Positions 34,247-43,941 of a stretch of DNA of 64,000 nucleotides are shown here, one piece after another. The stretch covers positions 1-64,000 of the forward strand of contig JACIYN010000025.1 of the NCBI GenBank assembly GCA_014359885.1. Direction: 5' to 3'. Below the pieces are notes generated by a model. It saw only the letters and a list, made by a program, of their open reading frames with translations. It did no database searches and was not told the origin of the DNA. Each line of letters opens with the position of its first letter. Within the stretch, counting starts at the first letter, position 1. The position numbers were made by a program, and so were the translations under genes. Origin of the DNA: Desulfacinum sp. (GTDB taxonomy: Bacteria; Desulfobacterota; Syntrophobacteria; Syntrophobacterales; DSM-9756).

Positions 34247-37201
34247 ATGTTCGCCGTGACCCACAGGAAGAAAGACACCCGGGAAGTCGCGACAAAAGGG
34301 ACCTCCTCCCGTCGTAATGAGCGTAAGGCCGGTCGCGGGGCACCGAGCCCGATCCTCCAACGATCGCCCGACAACGGCGCGGAGACCGTTCCCGCCTTCC
34401 CCCGGCTCACCCTGGGGACATCGCCCCTCCTTCAACCCCCCGGTCTCGCACCCCGGCTGAGCCTCGGCCTGCCTCCCCTGGAATTGCGCCTGGATCCCGA
34501 AATCGAGGGGCAGATTCAACAGATCCTTTCGACCCGCCTGGATCCCTCCCTCCTGCACAGCCAACTTCTGGAAGCGGCAGCCCGGGTGGAAACAACCCCG
34601 TGGCTGCCAGCCCGTACGAGAGAGCGCCCTGCTGAAACGGCCCCTGCGCGCGCCCCTGCGCGGGGACCCTCTCACCCCCGCCAAGGATCCTTGGGGGACG
34701 TGGCCAGGGCCCTGGCGGCCACGGAACCCGTGGCGGGCATGCTCCGGAATCTCCAGGATCAGGCCCGGGATTTTGCCTTGGGTCTCTGGGGCCGGGCCAC
34801 CCCCGGAGAACGCGGGCTCATGGTGGGCTCTTTTGCCGTGGTGGGCGGAGGCGCCTTGGCCGGCATCCTGGCCAGCCCGTCGGCCAGGAGTCGCGTGCTC
34901 CCGCTCCTCAACGGACGCCCTCTTCCCATCCCCGGGGTGGACTGGCTCCATGTGGAAATCTACACCGACGAAAACAGGGTCATGTTCGGAGCCCATCTGG
35001 ACGTGGGTGCCCTGCTTCCGCCGGAATGGGGATTCGGCCCGGGGTCGCCCAGGGCCATCGGCGGGCCCCCATCTTCCGAGCCTTTCCCCCCTCTCCAGCG
35101 AAAGGAGGAGTCCCCGGGCGCTTCCCAGCAGCCGGTGCCATGGGTTGGGCCGCACCTGGAAAGGGCCAGAAGCTCAGGGAGGCTCCTGGACCCGGATGTC
35201 CGGACACGGATGGAACACGAGCTGGGAGCCGATCTTTCGGGCGTGAGAATCCATGAGAACGCCGCATCGGGCGTGCTGTCCCGATCACTGAGGGCCAAGG
35301 CCTTCACCTGGGGGACGGACATCTTCTTCCGGCAAGGAGCCTACAATCCCCGCAGCGTCGAGGGCCGGCACCTGATCGCCCACGAGCTGGTTCACACCCT
35401 CCAGCAGGAGGAAGCACCCAAAGCACCTCTTGCTATGGGATCCGGAGTTGCAGTGAGTAGCTCGGATGATCCAATGGAAATCCAAGCCGAGCAAATTGCT
35501 AACTCTTTGAACCCACTCTTCCGCGCTCCATCTCCCAGGCCTGCATCGGAGGCGAAGGTGTTGCGAACCAATACCTCCTTGAGGCAATTCCAGAGAAAGC
35601 TGCTCCAGCGCTCACCAGATGAAGCGCACACACTCGTAAGCCGCCATACCTCATGGTGGGGGAACCTCAATGAAGTGGCGCTGGGTAGAGAAGTGCTGAA
35701 TCTGGCGCTTGCAGGACAGCTTAACGTGGCGGACGAAGTGTTTAACGCGCTGGGCAGTACCGATCGTGACGACGTAGCCTATGAGTTGGTTCTCGCCGCT
35801 ACGGAAACGCAACTGGCCCATCTCGCCGAGTCAATGACGAGTCGCCGGTTTCTCCAAAGACTTTTTGACGAGCTAACTTCAGGAAGCGTATCGGCAGAGG
35901 AACAGCAGCAGGCCGACCGTATCCTGCAGGCTACTGCCCGCGAGACAGTTTCCGTCAGCGAATTTGAAGCAGCGAGATGGTCGCCCAGAACCAAAATCTT
36001 TCCATTCCGATTGCCAGGTTTCACGGTATTGCATGACGCGCCCATCGAGGCCCGGAGAGTGCGGGGAGGGGTCTGGGCCCGCTCTGTCGTACGTGTCCTG
36101 GGAACTGATGAGTTCCGCGCCGAGACAGCGACCTTGCCGGTTGAGTACTTTATCGGCGGTATCATACTCCCCGAGACCGAAGTCATCGGCGTTCGCCTTT
36201 ACGATCAGGGTGGAATAGTTCATTACACGACACCGCTTTTTTTAATTCAACTAGCCAATGCCACCAACCAGCAAGTTCTTGAAAAGATCCTTGAAGCGGC
36301 AGGGATAGGCCTCACCTTGGGCACCGGTGCGCTTGCCGGGCTCGGCGTCGAAGCCAGTATGGCCGCCCGCGTGCTCCTATGGGCTGATCGGGCCGCGTTT
36401 GCATTGGGAACCGTAACTTCCGTTCTGCGGGAACATCGTGGATGGGTGATTGAACATTTCGGCTCGGAGTTCATGGATGCCGTCGATTGGGTCCACAGTG
36501 CCGCAGCCATCTATGGTTTGGCTCGAGTGGTGTTAGAGGCACCACGGCTCATCCAAGGTTTAAGAGACAGCTACCGAACCTTCCGGGAGGCGGCACGCTC
36601 CAGATCCACAGGCTTTTCCAGAGCACAACAAGCAACCATCCAGGAAGTCATAGAGAATACTGACACCCTGATGGGGCAAATCGACAATATAGAGGAAGCC
36701 CGCCCCCGCTCCACCGCCGCTCAAGCCTCCTCACGCTTCAGTCCGCCAGCTCCGAGGCCTTCCGGCGCAAGCTTGAGAGTTCACGTCGTAGACCGATTGC
36801 AGACAGCAGTTGCCCGACAAAACCAAAGATTTGCAGAGGCAATAAGAAGGCAAGACGTTGGCTTTTTGCAAAACCTGGGACTACGGTCAGGCACCATAAG
36901 GCAGCTTCTCCAGGGGGAGGGTGGGACATTCGCGGCAGCATACGGTCGAGGGCTGGAAAGGGCCGTCGAACGGGCCATTAGAACAGACCCCCTGTTGAAT
37001 CAATTTATCGAGCACATTGGGACACGAACCGGCGTAGCCGTCCGACCACCCGGTCGCCCGGATTTCCGAGGAAGACCGGGCACTGAATTCGAGGGCTGGG
37101 TAATCGATTTAACGACGGCAGCCGGTCGGCGGGCACACTACGAAAGATATTACGGCGAAAACATGTTGGTTCTCCCCTATGAACGACTGATCTCAAGATA
37201 A
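34247..37201 (+). CDS. DUF4157 eCIS-associated protein with a C-terminal toxin-like region
   Basis: A 984-residue protein. Residues about 320-395 are the eCIS-linked DUF4157 metallopeptidase-like domain (MEHELGADLSGVRIHEN, AFTWGTDIFF, HLIAHELVHTLQQ with His379, Glu380, His383). Before it lies a region with a hydrophobic segment near 185-210. From about residue 389 on, the DNA is visibly poorer in GC and the codon use less biased. This part holds a hydrophobic stretch near 665-780 and ends in a compact region with Asp939 (PDFRG), Glu947 and Asp954 (VIDLTT). That spacing recalls PD-(D/E)xK nucleases, though no assignment is safe. DUF4157 proteins are known payload carriers of eCIS. No immunity-like gene follows. 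Confidence 0.85.
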   Translation: MFAVTHRKKDTREVATKGTSSRRNERKAGRGAPSPILQRSPDNGAETVPAFPRLTLGTSPLLQPPGLAPRLSLGLPPLELRLDPEIEGQIQQILSTRLDPSLLHSQLLEAAARVETTPWLPARTRERPAETAPARAPARGPSHPRQGSLGDVARALAATEPVAGMLRNLQDQARDFALGLWGRATPGERGLMVGSFAVVGGGALAGILASPSARSRVLPLLNGRPLPIPGVDWLHVEIYTDENRVMFGAHLDVGALLPPEWGFGPGSPRAIGGPPSSEPFPPLQRKEESPGASQQPVPWVGPHLERARSSGRLLDPDVRTRMEHELGADLSGVRIHENAASGVLSRSLRAKAFTWGTDIFFRQGAYNPRSVEGRHLIAHELVHTLQQEEAPKAPLAMGSGVAVSSSDDPMEIQAEQIANSLNPLFRAPSPRPASEAKVLRTNTSLRQFQRKLLQRSPDEAHTLVSRHTSWWGNLNEVALGREVLNLALAGQLNVADEVFNALGSTDRDDVAYELVLAATETQLAHLAESMTSRRFLQRLFDELTSGSVSAEEQQQADRILQATARETVSVSEFEAARWSPRTKIFPFRLPGFTVLHDAPIEARRVRGGVWARSVVRVLGTDEFRAETATLPVEYFIGGIILPETEVIGVRLYDQGGIVHYTTPLFLIQLANATNQQVLEKILEAAGIGLTLGTGALAGLGVEASMAARVLLWADRAAFALGTVTSVLREHRGWVIEHFGSEFMDAVDWVHSAAAIYGLARVVLEAPRLIQGLRDSYRTFREAARSRSTGFSRAQQATIQEVIENTDTLMGQIDNIEEARPRSTAAQASSRFSPPAPRPSGASLRVHVVDRLQTAVARQNQRFAEAIRRQDVGFLQNLGLRSGTIRQLLQGEGGTFAAAYGRGLERAVERAIRTDPLLNQFIEHIGTRTGVAVRPPGRPDFRGRPGTEFEGWVIDLTTAAGRRAHYERYYGENMLVLPYERLISR

Positions 37202-37248
37202 AAGTAAATTGGTCCCCAGGGCCTCTTCCTACCCTTGCCACGCTCCCC

Positions 37249-37279
37249 TTGACCGTGCCGGCGGCGGGGCGTCTATAAT
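37249..37279 (+). promoter_or_regulatory. Sigma-70-like promoter of cfa
   Basis: TTGACC and a perfect TATAAT are separated by 19 bases, ending 40 bases before the cfa ATG. The spacing is a little long. It also marks where a new transcription unit starts after the injection operon. Confidence 0.65.
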
Positions 37280-37319
37280 CCCTCCAGAGAGTTGTTCGGC
37301 AGCCTTTCGGGAGGGAGCC

Positions 37320-38435
37320 ATGAGCGAGAAGATTGTTCGAGGTCTCCTGGCCGATGCCGGCATTCAGGTCAACGGCCCCGCCCCCTGGGATATTCAGGTC
37401 CACAACCCCAACTTCTACCAACGCGTTCTGGCGGATCGAAACCTCGGCCTCGGGGAGTCCTACATGGAAGGCTGGTGGGACTGCCCGCGCCTGGATCTTT
37501 TCTTTCATCGGCTTCTCACCAGCGACGTGGAACGGAAGGTAAAGGCAAACCCGAGGTCTCTTCTGCGCTTGGCGCCGGCCGTTCTCTTCAATCTGCAATC
37601 CCGTGCCCGGTGCCGAATCATCGCCGAACGCCACTACGACCTGGGAAACGATCTCTTCTTTTCCTTTTTGGACCCCTACAAGCAGTACAGCTGTGCCTAT
37701 TTCCACGAAACGGACGACCTGGCCGACGCCCAGGTCAGGAAGCTCGACCTGATTCGCCGAAAGCTCCATCTGGAAGGCCGGGATCATCTCCTGGACATCG
37801 GCTGCGGGTGGGGCGGACTGGCCCGATACATGGCGGAACGAGTGGGCTGCACGGTGACCGGAGTCAATGTTTCCTCAGAGCAACTTCAATTCGCCCGCCA
37901 ATGGTGCCGGGACCTGCCGGTTCACTTTCTCGACCGTGACTACCGGGCCATCAGGGGAGTCTACGACAAGATCGTGTCCGTGGGCATGTTTGAACACGTG
38001 GGAGTCAAGAACTACCGCACGTTCATGAAGGTCGTCCACCGCAGCCTGAAGCCCGACGGCATCTTTCTGCTCCACACGATCGGCGGCAACGTTTCCCAAT
38101 TCACCTGCGATCCCTGGATCCATCGCTACATCTTCCCCAACGGCATGCTGCCGAGCATCGCCCAGATCGCCCGGGCGGCGGAGGGCCTTTTCGTCATCGA
38201 AGACTGGCACAACTTCGGACCCCATTACGACAAGACCCTCATGGCCTGGCACACCAATTTCCAGCGGGCCTGGCCGGAACTCCGGAGCAGGTACGGCCAA
38301 CGCTTCAAGCGCATGTGGGAGTACTACCTGCTGTCGTGTGCCGGGGCCTTTCGCGCCCGCACGATCCAGCTCTGGCAGATCGTCCTGACCAAGGACGGCC
38401 GGGGTGTGCCTCAACCCCCGAACCTGAGGGGCTGA
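37320..38435 (+). CDS. cfa: Cyclopropane-fatty-acyl-phospholipid synthase
   Basis: A 371-residue methyltransferase that adds a methylene bridge from S-adenosylmethionine to unsaturated acyl chains in membrane phospholipids. The SAM motif is LDIGCGWGGLARYMAE, followed by the CFA signatures RHYDLGNDLFFSFLD, SCAYF, GMFEHVGVKNYRTF and the C-terminal NGMLPSIAQI, with EDWHNFGPHYDKTLMAW near the active site. Length and motifs are those of true Cfa. GGGAGGGAG precedes the ATG. It is on its own promoter and reads towards the convergent kinase gene. Confidence 0.95.
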   Translation: MSEKIVRGLLADAGIQVNGPAPWDIQVHNPNFYQRVLADRNLGLGESYMEGWWDCPRLDLFFHRLLTSDVERKVKANPRSLLRLAPAVLFNLQSRARCRIIAERHYDLGNDLFFSFLDPYKQYSCAYFHETDDLADAQVRKLDLIRRKLHLEGRDHLLDIGCGWGGLARYMAERVGCTVTGVNVSSEQLQFARQWCRDLPVHFLDRDYRAIRGVYDKIVSVGMFEHVGVKNYRTFMKVVHRSLKPDGIFLLHTIGGNVSQFTCDPWIHRYIFPNGMLPSIAQIARAAEGLFVIEDWHNFGPHYDKTLMAWHTNFQRAWPELRSRYGQRFKRMWEYYLLSCAGAFRARTIQLWQIVLTKDGRGVPQPPNLRG

Positions 38436-38607
38436 ACGGCCCGCGGGCGCCATCTTCCCGGCCTTCCCCGATCGGGAAGGCGATCGTCGTCGGCGCCGAG
38501 AGCCGGTGGGAACCAAGAACGGGAACGGGATCCAACAAAGGAGGGGTGGGATTTCAGCCAAGGGCGGAAGGGGAAGAGCCAGGGATTCCTCTCACCGGCA
38601 AGGGAGG

Positions 38608-40134
38608 TCAAGACGGAGCGGATCGCTCCAAAGGGAACTGGACCGTAAAGACGGTCCCCCGGCCGGGCTCGCTGTGAAACTCGATCACGCCGCCCAGCTC
38701 CAGGACGATCTTCTGGGTAATGGCCAGCCCCAGGCCCGTCCCCCGGGCGCCCTTGGTGGTGAAAAGCGGCCGGAAGATCCGGTCCCGGATTTCGGGAGGG
38801 ATGCCCCGGCCCGTATCGGCCACTTCCACGCAGATCCACCGCCCGTTTCGGACGTAGCTTCGGATGTCCACCCGCCGCGGGCCGCTGTCCTCGGAAAAGG
38901 ATTCCATGGCGTTGGTCACCAGGTTGAGCACGCAGGAGTGGAACGCTTCCGGGTCCCCGAAGATATAGGGAAGGCCGCAGGAAAGATCCCGCACCAGCTC
39001 CACGTTCTGTTCGGACGCCCGCCGTTCCAGCTCCTGGCACACGTCCTCGATCACCTCGTTGATGGGAACCGCCTCCCGCTTCCGGCTCTTGGTTCGCGCA
39101 TAATCCAGCATGTCCAGGCTGAGGCGCGCGATCCGGTCCATGTTTTTCTGCACCATGCGCCAGCCCTTTTCCAGACGCTCCCGATCGGATCGGGCCAGGC
39201 CCTGCTCCACCATGTAGGCCCCCAGTTTCATGCCGTAGAGGATGTTCTTCACCCCGTGGGCCACTTCCGCCATGGCCTCCCCGATGGCCGCCAGCCGGGT
39301 CTTTTCCAGGAGGCGCTGCTGCAGCTCCTTGATCTGCGTCAGGTCCTTGAAATAGCCCACCGTGGCCACCTCTTCGCCCTCTTCGTAGAGGACGGTGGCG
39401 GAAAGGAGGATGGGCACCAGGCGGCCGTCCTTGGTCCGGGCGGTGGTCTCGAAGTTGATGAGCCTTCCCGGGCCCCCGTATTCCTCGGAGAAGATCATCT
39501 TCTTGACCCGGCGGGCTTCGCCTTCCGGATAGAGCTGGGAGACATGGAGTCCGCAGACCGCCTCCTCCCGCGTGTAGCCGTAGATGCGCGAGGCCCCCTC
39601 GTTGAAGATGAGGATGTTTCCCTCCCGGTCGTTGACGATGATCCCGTCCATGGAGGTGTGCACGAGACGCCGCTCGAAGTCGTAGCGCTTCTGGATCTCT
39701 TCGGTGGCCTGCTTGAGCATGCACTCCAAGTTGGTGGTGTAGTCCCGGAGCTTTTCGCGCATCCAGATCCGCTGCTCGGCCCGGCGCAGCGCCACGCTCA
39801 GGGCCTGGTCGCTGATGGGCTTGTTGATGAAATCGGACGCCTCCAGCTGCAGAGCCTGGATGGCCAGATCCATCTGGCCGTGGCCCGTGATGACGATCAC
39901 CTCCACCTCCGGGTTCAGGCCCTTCAGGCGCCGCAGCAGCTCGATGCCGTCCATGCCCGGCATTTTGATATCGGTGAGCACGATCTCGGGCTCCTCCTTC
40001 CGGTAGATCTCCAACGCCTTGTAGCCGTCCTCGGCGCACACCACCGGATAGCCGTCGCTTTGCAGACTGAGGGACAGCAGCTCCCGGGTGCTTTCCTCGT
40101 CATCCACGATCAGTATCTTCCTCATGACCTTCAT
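38608..40134 (-). CDS. Hybrid REC-PAS-histidine kinase
   Basis: About 508 residues. An N-terminal receiver domain ([10 protein letters not shown], Asp in VLTDIKMPGMDG, Lys in FINKPIS) is followed by a coiled linker, a PAS domain (MDGIIVNDREGNILIFNEGA), and a histidine kinase with HisKA box AMAEVAHGVKN and ATPase boxes NLVTNAMES, DTGRGIP, GTGLGLAI. With a receiver placed first it acts inside a phosphorelay, receiving phosphate and autophosphorylating as well. The start is uncertain among three nearby Met codons; it overlaps the end of the upstream kinase gene and is likely co-transcribed with it. Confidence 0.9.
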   Translation of the reverse strand: MKVMRKILIVDDEESTRELLSLSLQSDGYPVVCAEDGYKALEIYRKEEPEIVLTDIKMPGMDGIELLRRLKGLNPEVEVIVITGHGQMDLAIQALQLEASDFINKPISDQALSVALRRAEQRIWMREKLRDYTTNLECMLKQATEEIQKRYDFERRLVHTSMDGIIVNDREGNILIFNEGASRIYGYTREEAVCGLHVSQLYPEGEARRVKKMIFSEEYGGPGRLINFETTARTKDGRLVPILLSATVLYEEGEEVATVGYFKDLTQIKELQQRLLEKTRLAAIGEAMAEVAHGVKNILYGMKLGAYMVEQGLARSDRERLEKGWRMVQKNMDRIARLSLDMLDYARTKSRKREAVPINEVIEDVCQELERRASEQNVELVRDLSCGLPYIFGDPEAFHSCVLNLVTNAMESFSEDSGPRRVDIRSYVRNGRWICVEVADTGRGIPPEIRDRIFRPLFTTKGARGTGLGLAITQKIVLELGGVIEFHSEPGRGTVFTVQFPLERSAPS

Positions 40135-42073
40135 CCCGCTGCGGCGCATTCAGAAAGGCGCTCCAGGGCCATTCCCCCGTATCCTTGTAGACGGGAAAGG
40201 AGAGGCGAAAGGTGGTCCCGCGGCCTTCCTCGCTTTCGATCTCCACGGTGCCTCCGCATTCCTTGATGATCCCGTAACTGATGGAAAGGCCAAGCCCCGT
40301 TCCCCGCCCCACCTCTTTCGTGGTGAAGAAGGGCTCGAAGACGCGCTCCCGGATTGCTTCCGGGATCCCCACCCCCGTGTCGCTCACCGTCACCACCACG
40401 CGTTGGCCCTCCAGGGAAGACCGTATGCGCAGCACCGCTTCCCAGCCTTCTTCGGCCCCCTTCTCGCGCCTTTCTTCCATGGCGTCCCGGGCGTTCATGA
40501 CCAGGTTCAAAAAGACCTGCTCCAGCCGGTTGGACACTCCCAGGATGGGCGGAAGATCCGGCTGCAGGTCCAGTTCCACCCGGATTTCCCGCAGCCGAAG
40601 CTGTTGGCCCAGCACGGTGAAGACGTCCCGAATGGGCTGATTCACATCGATGGGTTCCATCTCGAAGGCGTCGGACTTCCTTCCGAATTCCCTGAGATGA
40701 TTGATGATACCCGATGCCCGTTCCACCTGCTCCACCATCTGGGACGCCACGCGCTCCAAAACGTCCGCGGCCACGACCCGGCCCCGCCGGATCTGCTTCA
40801 TCAGGAATTCGCAGCCGATGCGAATGGCGTTTAAGGGCTGATTCAGTTCGTGGGCCACACCGGCCGACATTTCCCCCAGGGTGGCCATCTTGCCCGCCTG
40901 AATGAGTTGGGCCTCCGCCTGGACCCGGTCCGTGATGTCCGCAATGTTGGCAATGATCACGTCCCGGCCCAGATGCAGGCGCGGACACGAGTGGATGTTC
41001 ACATAGAGCGGCTCGCCGTTCTTCTTGTGGTGCCGGACCCTCGGCAGAAAGATGCACGCCTTCACGGCCAGCTCCTGGATCTTCTTGGCTTCCCGTTCCC
41101 CGCCCAGGTCGAGAAAGGACATGTTCAGGAACTCCTCCCGGCTGTAGCCGTAGGTCTCCACGGCTCGGATGTTCACATCCAGGATGCGGAAGGTTTCCAG
41201 GTCCAGGACGAAGATGGGATTGGGATCGTTTTCGAAAAGGGACCGATACTTTTCTTCCGACTCCCGAAGCTCCCGTTCCGAAGCCCTGAGCCGGGCCGTC
41301 ATGAGGTTGAAACTCTCGGCCAGCGTACCGATTTCGTCCCGGGACCGCACCTGAATGGGGGTGGAGAGATCCCCCGCCCCGACCCGTTCGATCCCTTGGA
41401 GCAGCTGGTGCAGGGGGCGGTTCAGAAACCGCTGGATCAGGAAGGCGATGATTCCCGAAATGGAAACCACGGCCGTCACGGCCAGGAGGAGCATCTGCGT
41501 TCGAATGCGCACCAGCGCCCGGTCCACGGCCTCCAGGCTCACGTCGATGTCCAGCACGCCCAGAACCTTCTGATCCCGGGGGTGGACATGGCAGGCGGCG
41601 TTGTAGCAGTCCGGCTCGTTGTAGATGGGATTGATCATGCCCAGGACGCGGTAGCCCGCCTCGGAACGGAAGATCCGGGTTCGTTCCGAGGTGTCCAGGC
41701 GCTCGAAGGTCTTTTCCCGGGTGTGGCACGCGTAGCACTGCTCGGCGGACTTGTCCAGATAGGCCCCCATTTCGGCCTTGTCCGACGAATAGATGATCCG
41801 CCCCAGGGCGTTGAAGATGCGCACCTTTTCGATGCGCTCATGTCCCCCGATGGTGTCGATGGCCCGGTGGAGCCGCTCGGGCTGGTACTGGAGCATGTCG
41901 TAATGGAGGGAGCGGCGAACGATCTCGCTGGCAAGATGCACGCTCCGAATCATCTCCTGCAGGGTCTCGCGGCTCTGCGCCTGCAGGGTGACATAGAAGA
42001 AGACGCCCACCACGAGGGCCACCACCGCCCCCACGGACGCCACCAGCTTGAAACCAAGGCTTCGGAACCACAT
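40100..42073 (-). CDS. Membrane sensor histidine kinase with a c-type haem-binding periplasmic domain
   Basis: 657 residues. TM1 is at about 8-28, a periplasmic sensor follows, TM2 is at about 187-212, then HAMP, PAS (near 290-400), HisKA ([14 protein letters not shown]) and HATPase ([28 protein letters not shown]). The periplasmic part has CYACH at 113-117 (CxxCH) and CYNAACH at 156-162 (CX4CH), both signatures of covalent c-type haem attachment. A redox or gas-sensing role follows by inference. The ATG used gives a short positive N-terminus before TM1. Confidence 0.9.
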   Translation of the reverse strand: MWFRSLGFKLVASVGAVVALVVGVFFYVTLQAQSRETLQEMIRSVHLASEIVRRSLHYDMLQYQPERLHRAIDTIGGHERIEKVRIFNALGRIIYSSDKAEMGAYLDKSAEQCYACHTREKTFERLDTSERTRIFRSEAGYRVLGMINPIYNEPDCYNAACHVHPRDQKVLGVLDIDVSLEAVDRALVRIRTQMLLLAVTAVVSISGIIAFLIQRFLNRPLHQLLQGIERVGAGDLSTPIQVRSRDEIGTLAESFNLMTARLRASERELRESEEKYRSLFENDPNPIFVLDLETFRILDVNIRAVETYGYSREEFLNMSFLDLGGEREAKKIQELAVKACIFLPRVRHHKKNGEPLYVNIHSCPRLHLGRDVIIANIADITDRVQAEAQLIQAGKMATLGEMSAGVAHELNQPLNAIRIGCEFLMKQIRRGRVVAADVLERVASQMVEQVERASGIINHLREFGRKSDAFEMEPIDVNQPIRDVFTVLGQQLRLREIRVELDLQPDLPPILGVSNRLEQVFLNLVMNARDAMEERREKGAEEGWEAVLRIRSSLEGQRVVVTVSDTGVGIPEAIRERVFEPFFTTKEVGRGTGLGLSISYGIIKECGGTVEIESEEGRGTTFRLSFPVYKDTGEWPWSAFLNAPQRDEGHEEDTDRG

Positions 42074-42279
42074 CACATTCTCTCGTTTTTGCGGCATTCC
42101 ACCCCGCCCGCACACTTCCAGCCGCCGAACGCAGGACCGGAAGGGGGGCGGATCGCTCCCGCGCGGATCCGAAGGAGTTCTCGGCGGTCCACAACCAGGG
42201 CAGGACGAATGACAGCAAGGCGAGAGTCGGGAACCGGTTCAACGGGAAGGAGCCATGGAGGCGCGAGCATTGCGGCGGA

Positions 42280-42684
42280 TCAGTCGTGATCTTCCCTCAG
42301 GAGCACTCGCACGTTGGTGAGCAGGTCCTCCGGATCCACCGGCTTTTCCATGAAGATGTCCGCGGCGATCCAGTCCAGATCCTCATCCAGGGACCGTCCG
42401 TAGCCCTTTTCCGCCGGCGGCCGCCCCGAAACGATCATGATGGGCAGCCCGTAGGCCCCTTCTTTCTTTTTGATCCTGGCGGCAAAATCCAGGCCTTCCT
42501 GCATGGTGGCCATCATGATGTCCAGTATCAGCAGATCCGGACGCTGCCGGTTCAGAATCTCCTCTCCCCGAACGGTGTCCGTGGCGGTGAAGACCTGGTA
42601 GCCGTTGTCGGACAGGATGGCGTCCATCGCCTGGCAGATCTCGGGATCGTCATCGATGACAAGGATCTTCTTCTTTTCGGCCAT
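42280..42684 (-). CDS. Single-domain response regulator
   Basis: 134 residues, receiver domain only: acidic pocket DDD at 11-13, phospho-acceptor Asp55 (LLILDIMM), and a Lys in the EKPVD loop. No output domain is attached, so it works as a phosphate shuttle or by protein contact. It precedes the two kinase genes in the direction of transcription, 206 bases from the next start. GGGAGGGG lies before its ATG. Confidence 0.92.
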   Translation of the reverse strand: MAEKKKILVIDDDPEICQAMDAILSDNGYQVFTATDTVRGEEILNRQRPDLLILDIMMATMQEGLDFAARIKKKEGAYGLPIMIVSGRPPAEKGYGRSLDEDLDWIAADIFMEKPVDPEDLLTNVRVLLREDHD

Positions 42685-42823
42685 GATGCCCCTCCCCCGG
42701 AGCGCCCCGCTGCTCCCCGCAATAAAGGAATAACTTAACAGGTAAACGTGGATCTCTGAATTGTGTTCATTGTAACCGTCGAAGGAAAAAAGGAAAACCG
42801 GCAGAAGTTTCCCAGGTCCCGAG

Positions 42824-43936
42824 TCAATCGAAGAGCAGGGGGAGCCGGTCGGCCACGAGCCAGCCCGCCAGGGTGGGGCGAAGGCGCCCCCCAGCGAGCT
42901 CCAGCAGCCCGTCGGCCACGGCGGCATCCACGGCCCGCCGCACCCGGTGGGACTCCCCTACCAGGTGGAGGGGGACGCCTTCGCGGGTTCGAAACCCCAG
43001 CAGGAGAGCCTCCAGGCGGCGCTCCTCCGGGCCCGGAACCTCCTCTCCGGCCACGGGGGTTCCCCCCGCTTCCAACCTTTCGCAATAGGCCCTCACCGAC
43101 CGCACATTCCACCAGCGCCGCCGCCCGTCAAAGGAGTGGGCCGATGGCCCCAGACCCAGGTAGGGGACGTGGTGCCAGTATTTTTGGTTGTGGCGGGACC
43201 GACGGGTATCGGCCCGGGCGAAGTTGGATATCTCGTAGTGCACGTACCCGCGGGTTTCCAGCAGGCGGGAAGTCGTAACGAAAAACCGGCGGGATTCCTC
43301 TTCCGGCGGCAGGGCCAGTTCGCCCCGGAGCGCCCTTTCCTGAAGGGGGGTGCCCCTTTCCAACGTGAGTTCGTAGCAGGAAAGGTGTTCCGGCGAAAAG
43401 GCCAGGGCCCATTCCAGGGTGTCTTGCCAGTGGGCGAGGGTTTGTCCCGGAAGTCCCCACATGAGGTCCAAGCCCAGGTTGGAAAAACCGGCCCGCCGGG
43501 CGGTTTCCACGGCGGCGGCGGCCTGGGAAACGGTGTGGCGGCGGCCCAGGAGGCGCAGCATGGCCTCGTCCGAGGACTGCACGCCCAGGCTCAGACGGTT
43601 GATGCCCAAGGCCCGCCACAGCGCCGCCCTTTCGGGCGCCACGTCGTCGGGGTTGGCTTCCAGGGTGATCTCGGTGTCGGATTCGAAGGAAAACCGCTCC
43701 CGGAGCCCTTTCAAGAGCCGCCCCAGATCCTCCCCGCTCAGGAGGCTGGGGGTGCCGCCGCCGAGATAGAGCGTATCGAAGCGGGAAAAGAGATCCCTGT
43801 AGAGGTCCGCCTCCCGAAGCACCGCGTCCACCCATCGGGACGCGAGGGCATGGGAAGGCTCCGAATAGAAATCGCAGTAGGCGCACTTGCCGCGGCAAAA
43901 AGGCACGTGCACGTAGAGGCCCGGCAGGGCGGACAC
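42824..43936 (-). CDS. hemW: HemW-type radical SAM protein (coproporphyrinogen oxidase homologue)
   Basis: 370 residues from a GTG start. The radical SAM cluster motif CX3CX2C is at Cys14, Cys18, Cys21 (CRGKCAYC). GGGTPS and the LEANPDD strand, GVQSSDEAML and the C-terminal HemW domain (YHHVPYLG-like, then GPSAHSFDGRRRWWN) follow. HemW proteins insert haem into acceptor proteins rather than oxidising coproporphyrinogen. The gene follows lepA by 5 bases, which is a common bacterial arrangement. Confidence 0.92.
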   Translation of the reverse strand: MSALPGLYVHVPFCRGKCAYCDFYSEPSHALASRWVDAVLREADLYRDLFSRFDTLYLGGGTPSLLSGEDLGRLLKGLRERFSFESDTEITLEANPDDVAPERAALWRALGINRLSLGVQSSDEAMLRLLGRRHTVSQAAAAVETARRAGFSNLGLDLMWGLPGQTLAHWQDTLEWALAFSPEHLSCYELTLERGTPLQERALRGELALPPEEESRRFFVTTSRLLETRGYVHYEISNFARADTRRSRHNQKYWHHVPYLGLGPSAHSFDGRRRWWNVRSVRAYCERLEAGGTPVAGEEVPGPEERRLEALLLGFRTREGVPLHLVGESHRVRRAVDAAVADGLLELAGGRLRPTLAGWLVADRLPLLFD

Positions 43937-43941
43937 CGTTC

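Noticed and set aside
2234-37201. Interpretation as an ordinary myovirus prophage
   Set aside because: No capsid, portal, terminase, integrase or lysis genes occur; AAA+ ATPase, DUF4255 and DUF4157 point to an eCIS.
38461-38481. Hairpin GCCTTCCC / GGGAAGGC after cfa
   Set aside because: The stem is good, but no T-run follows on either strand, so I do not call it a terminator.
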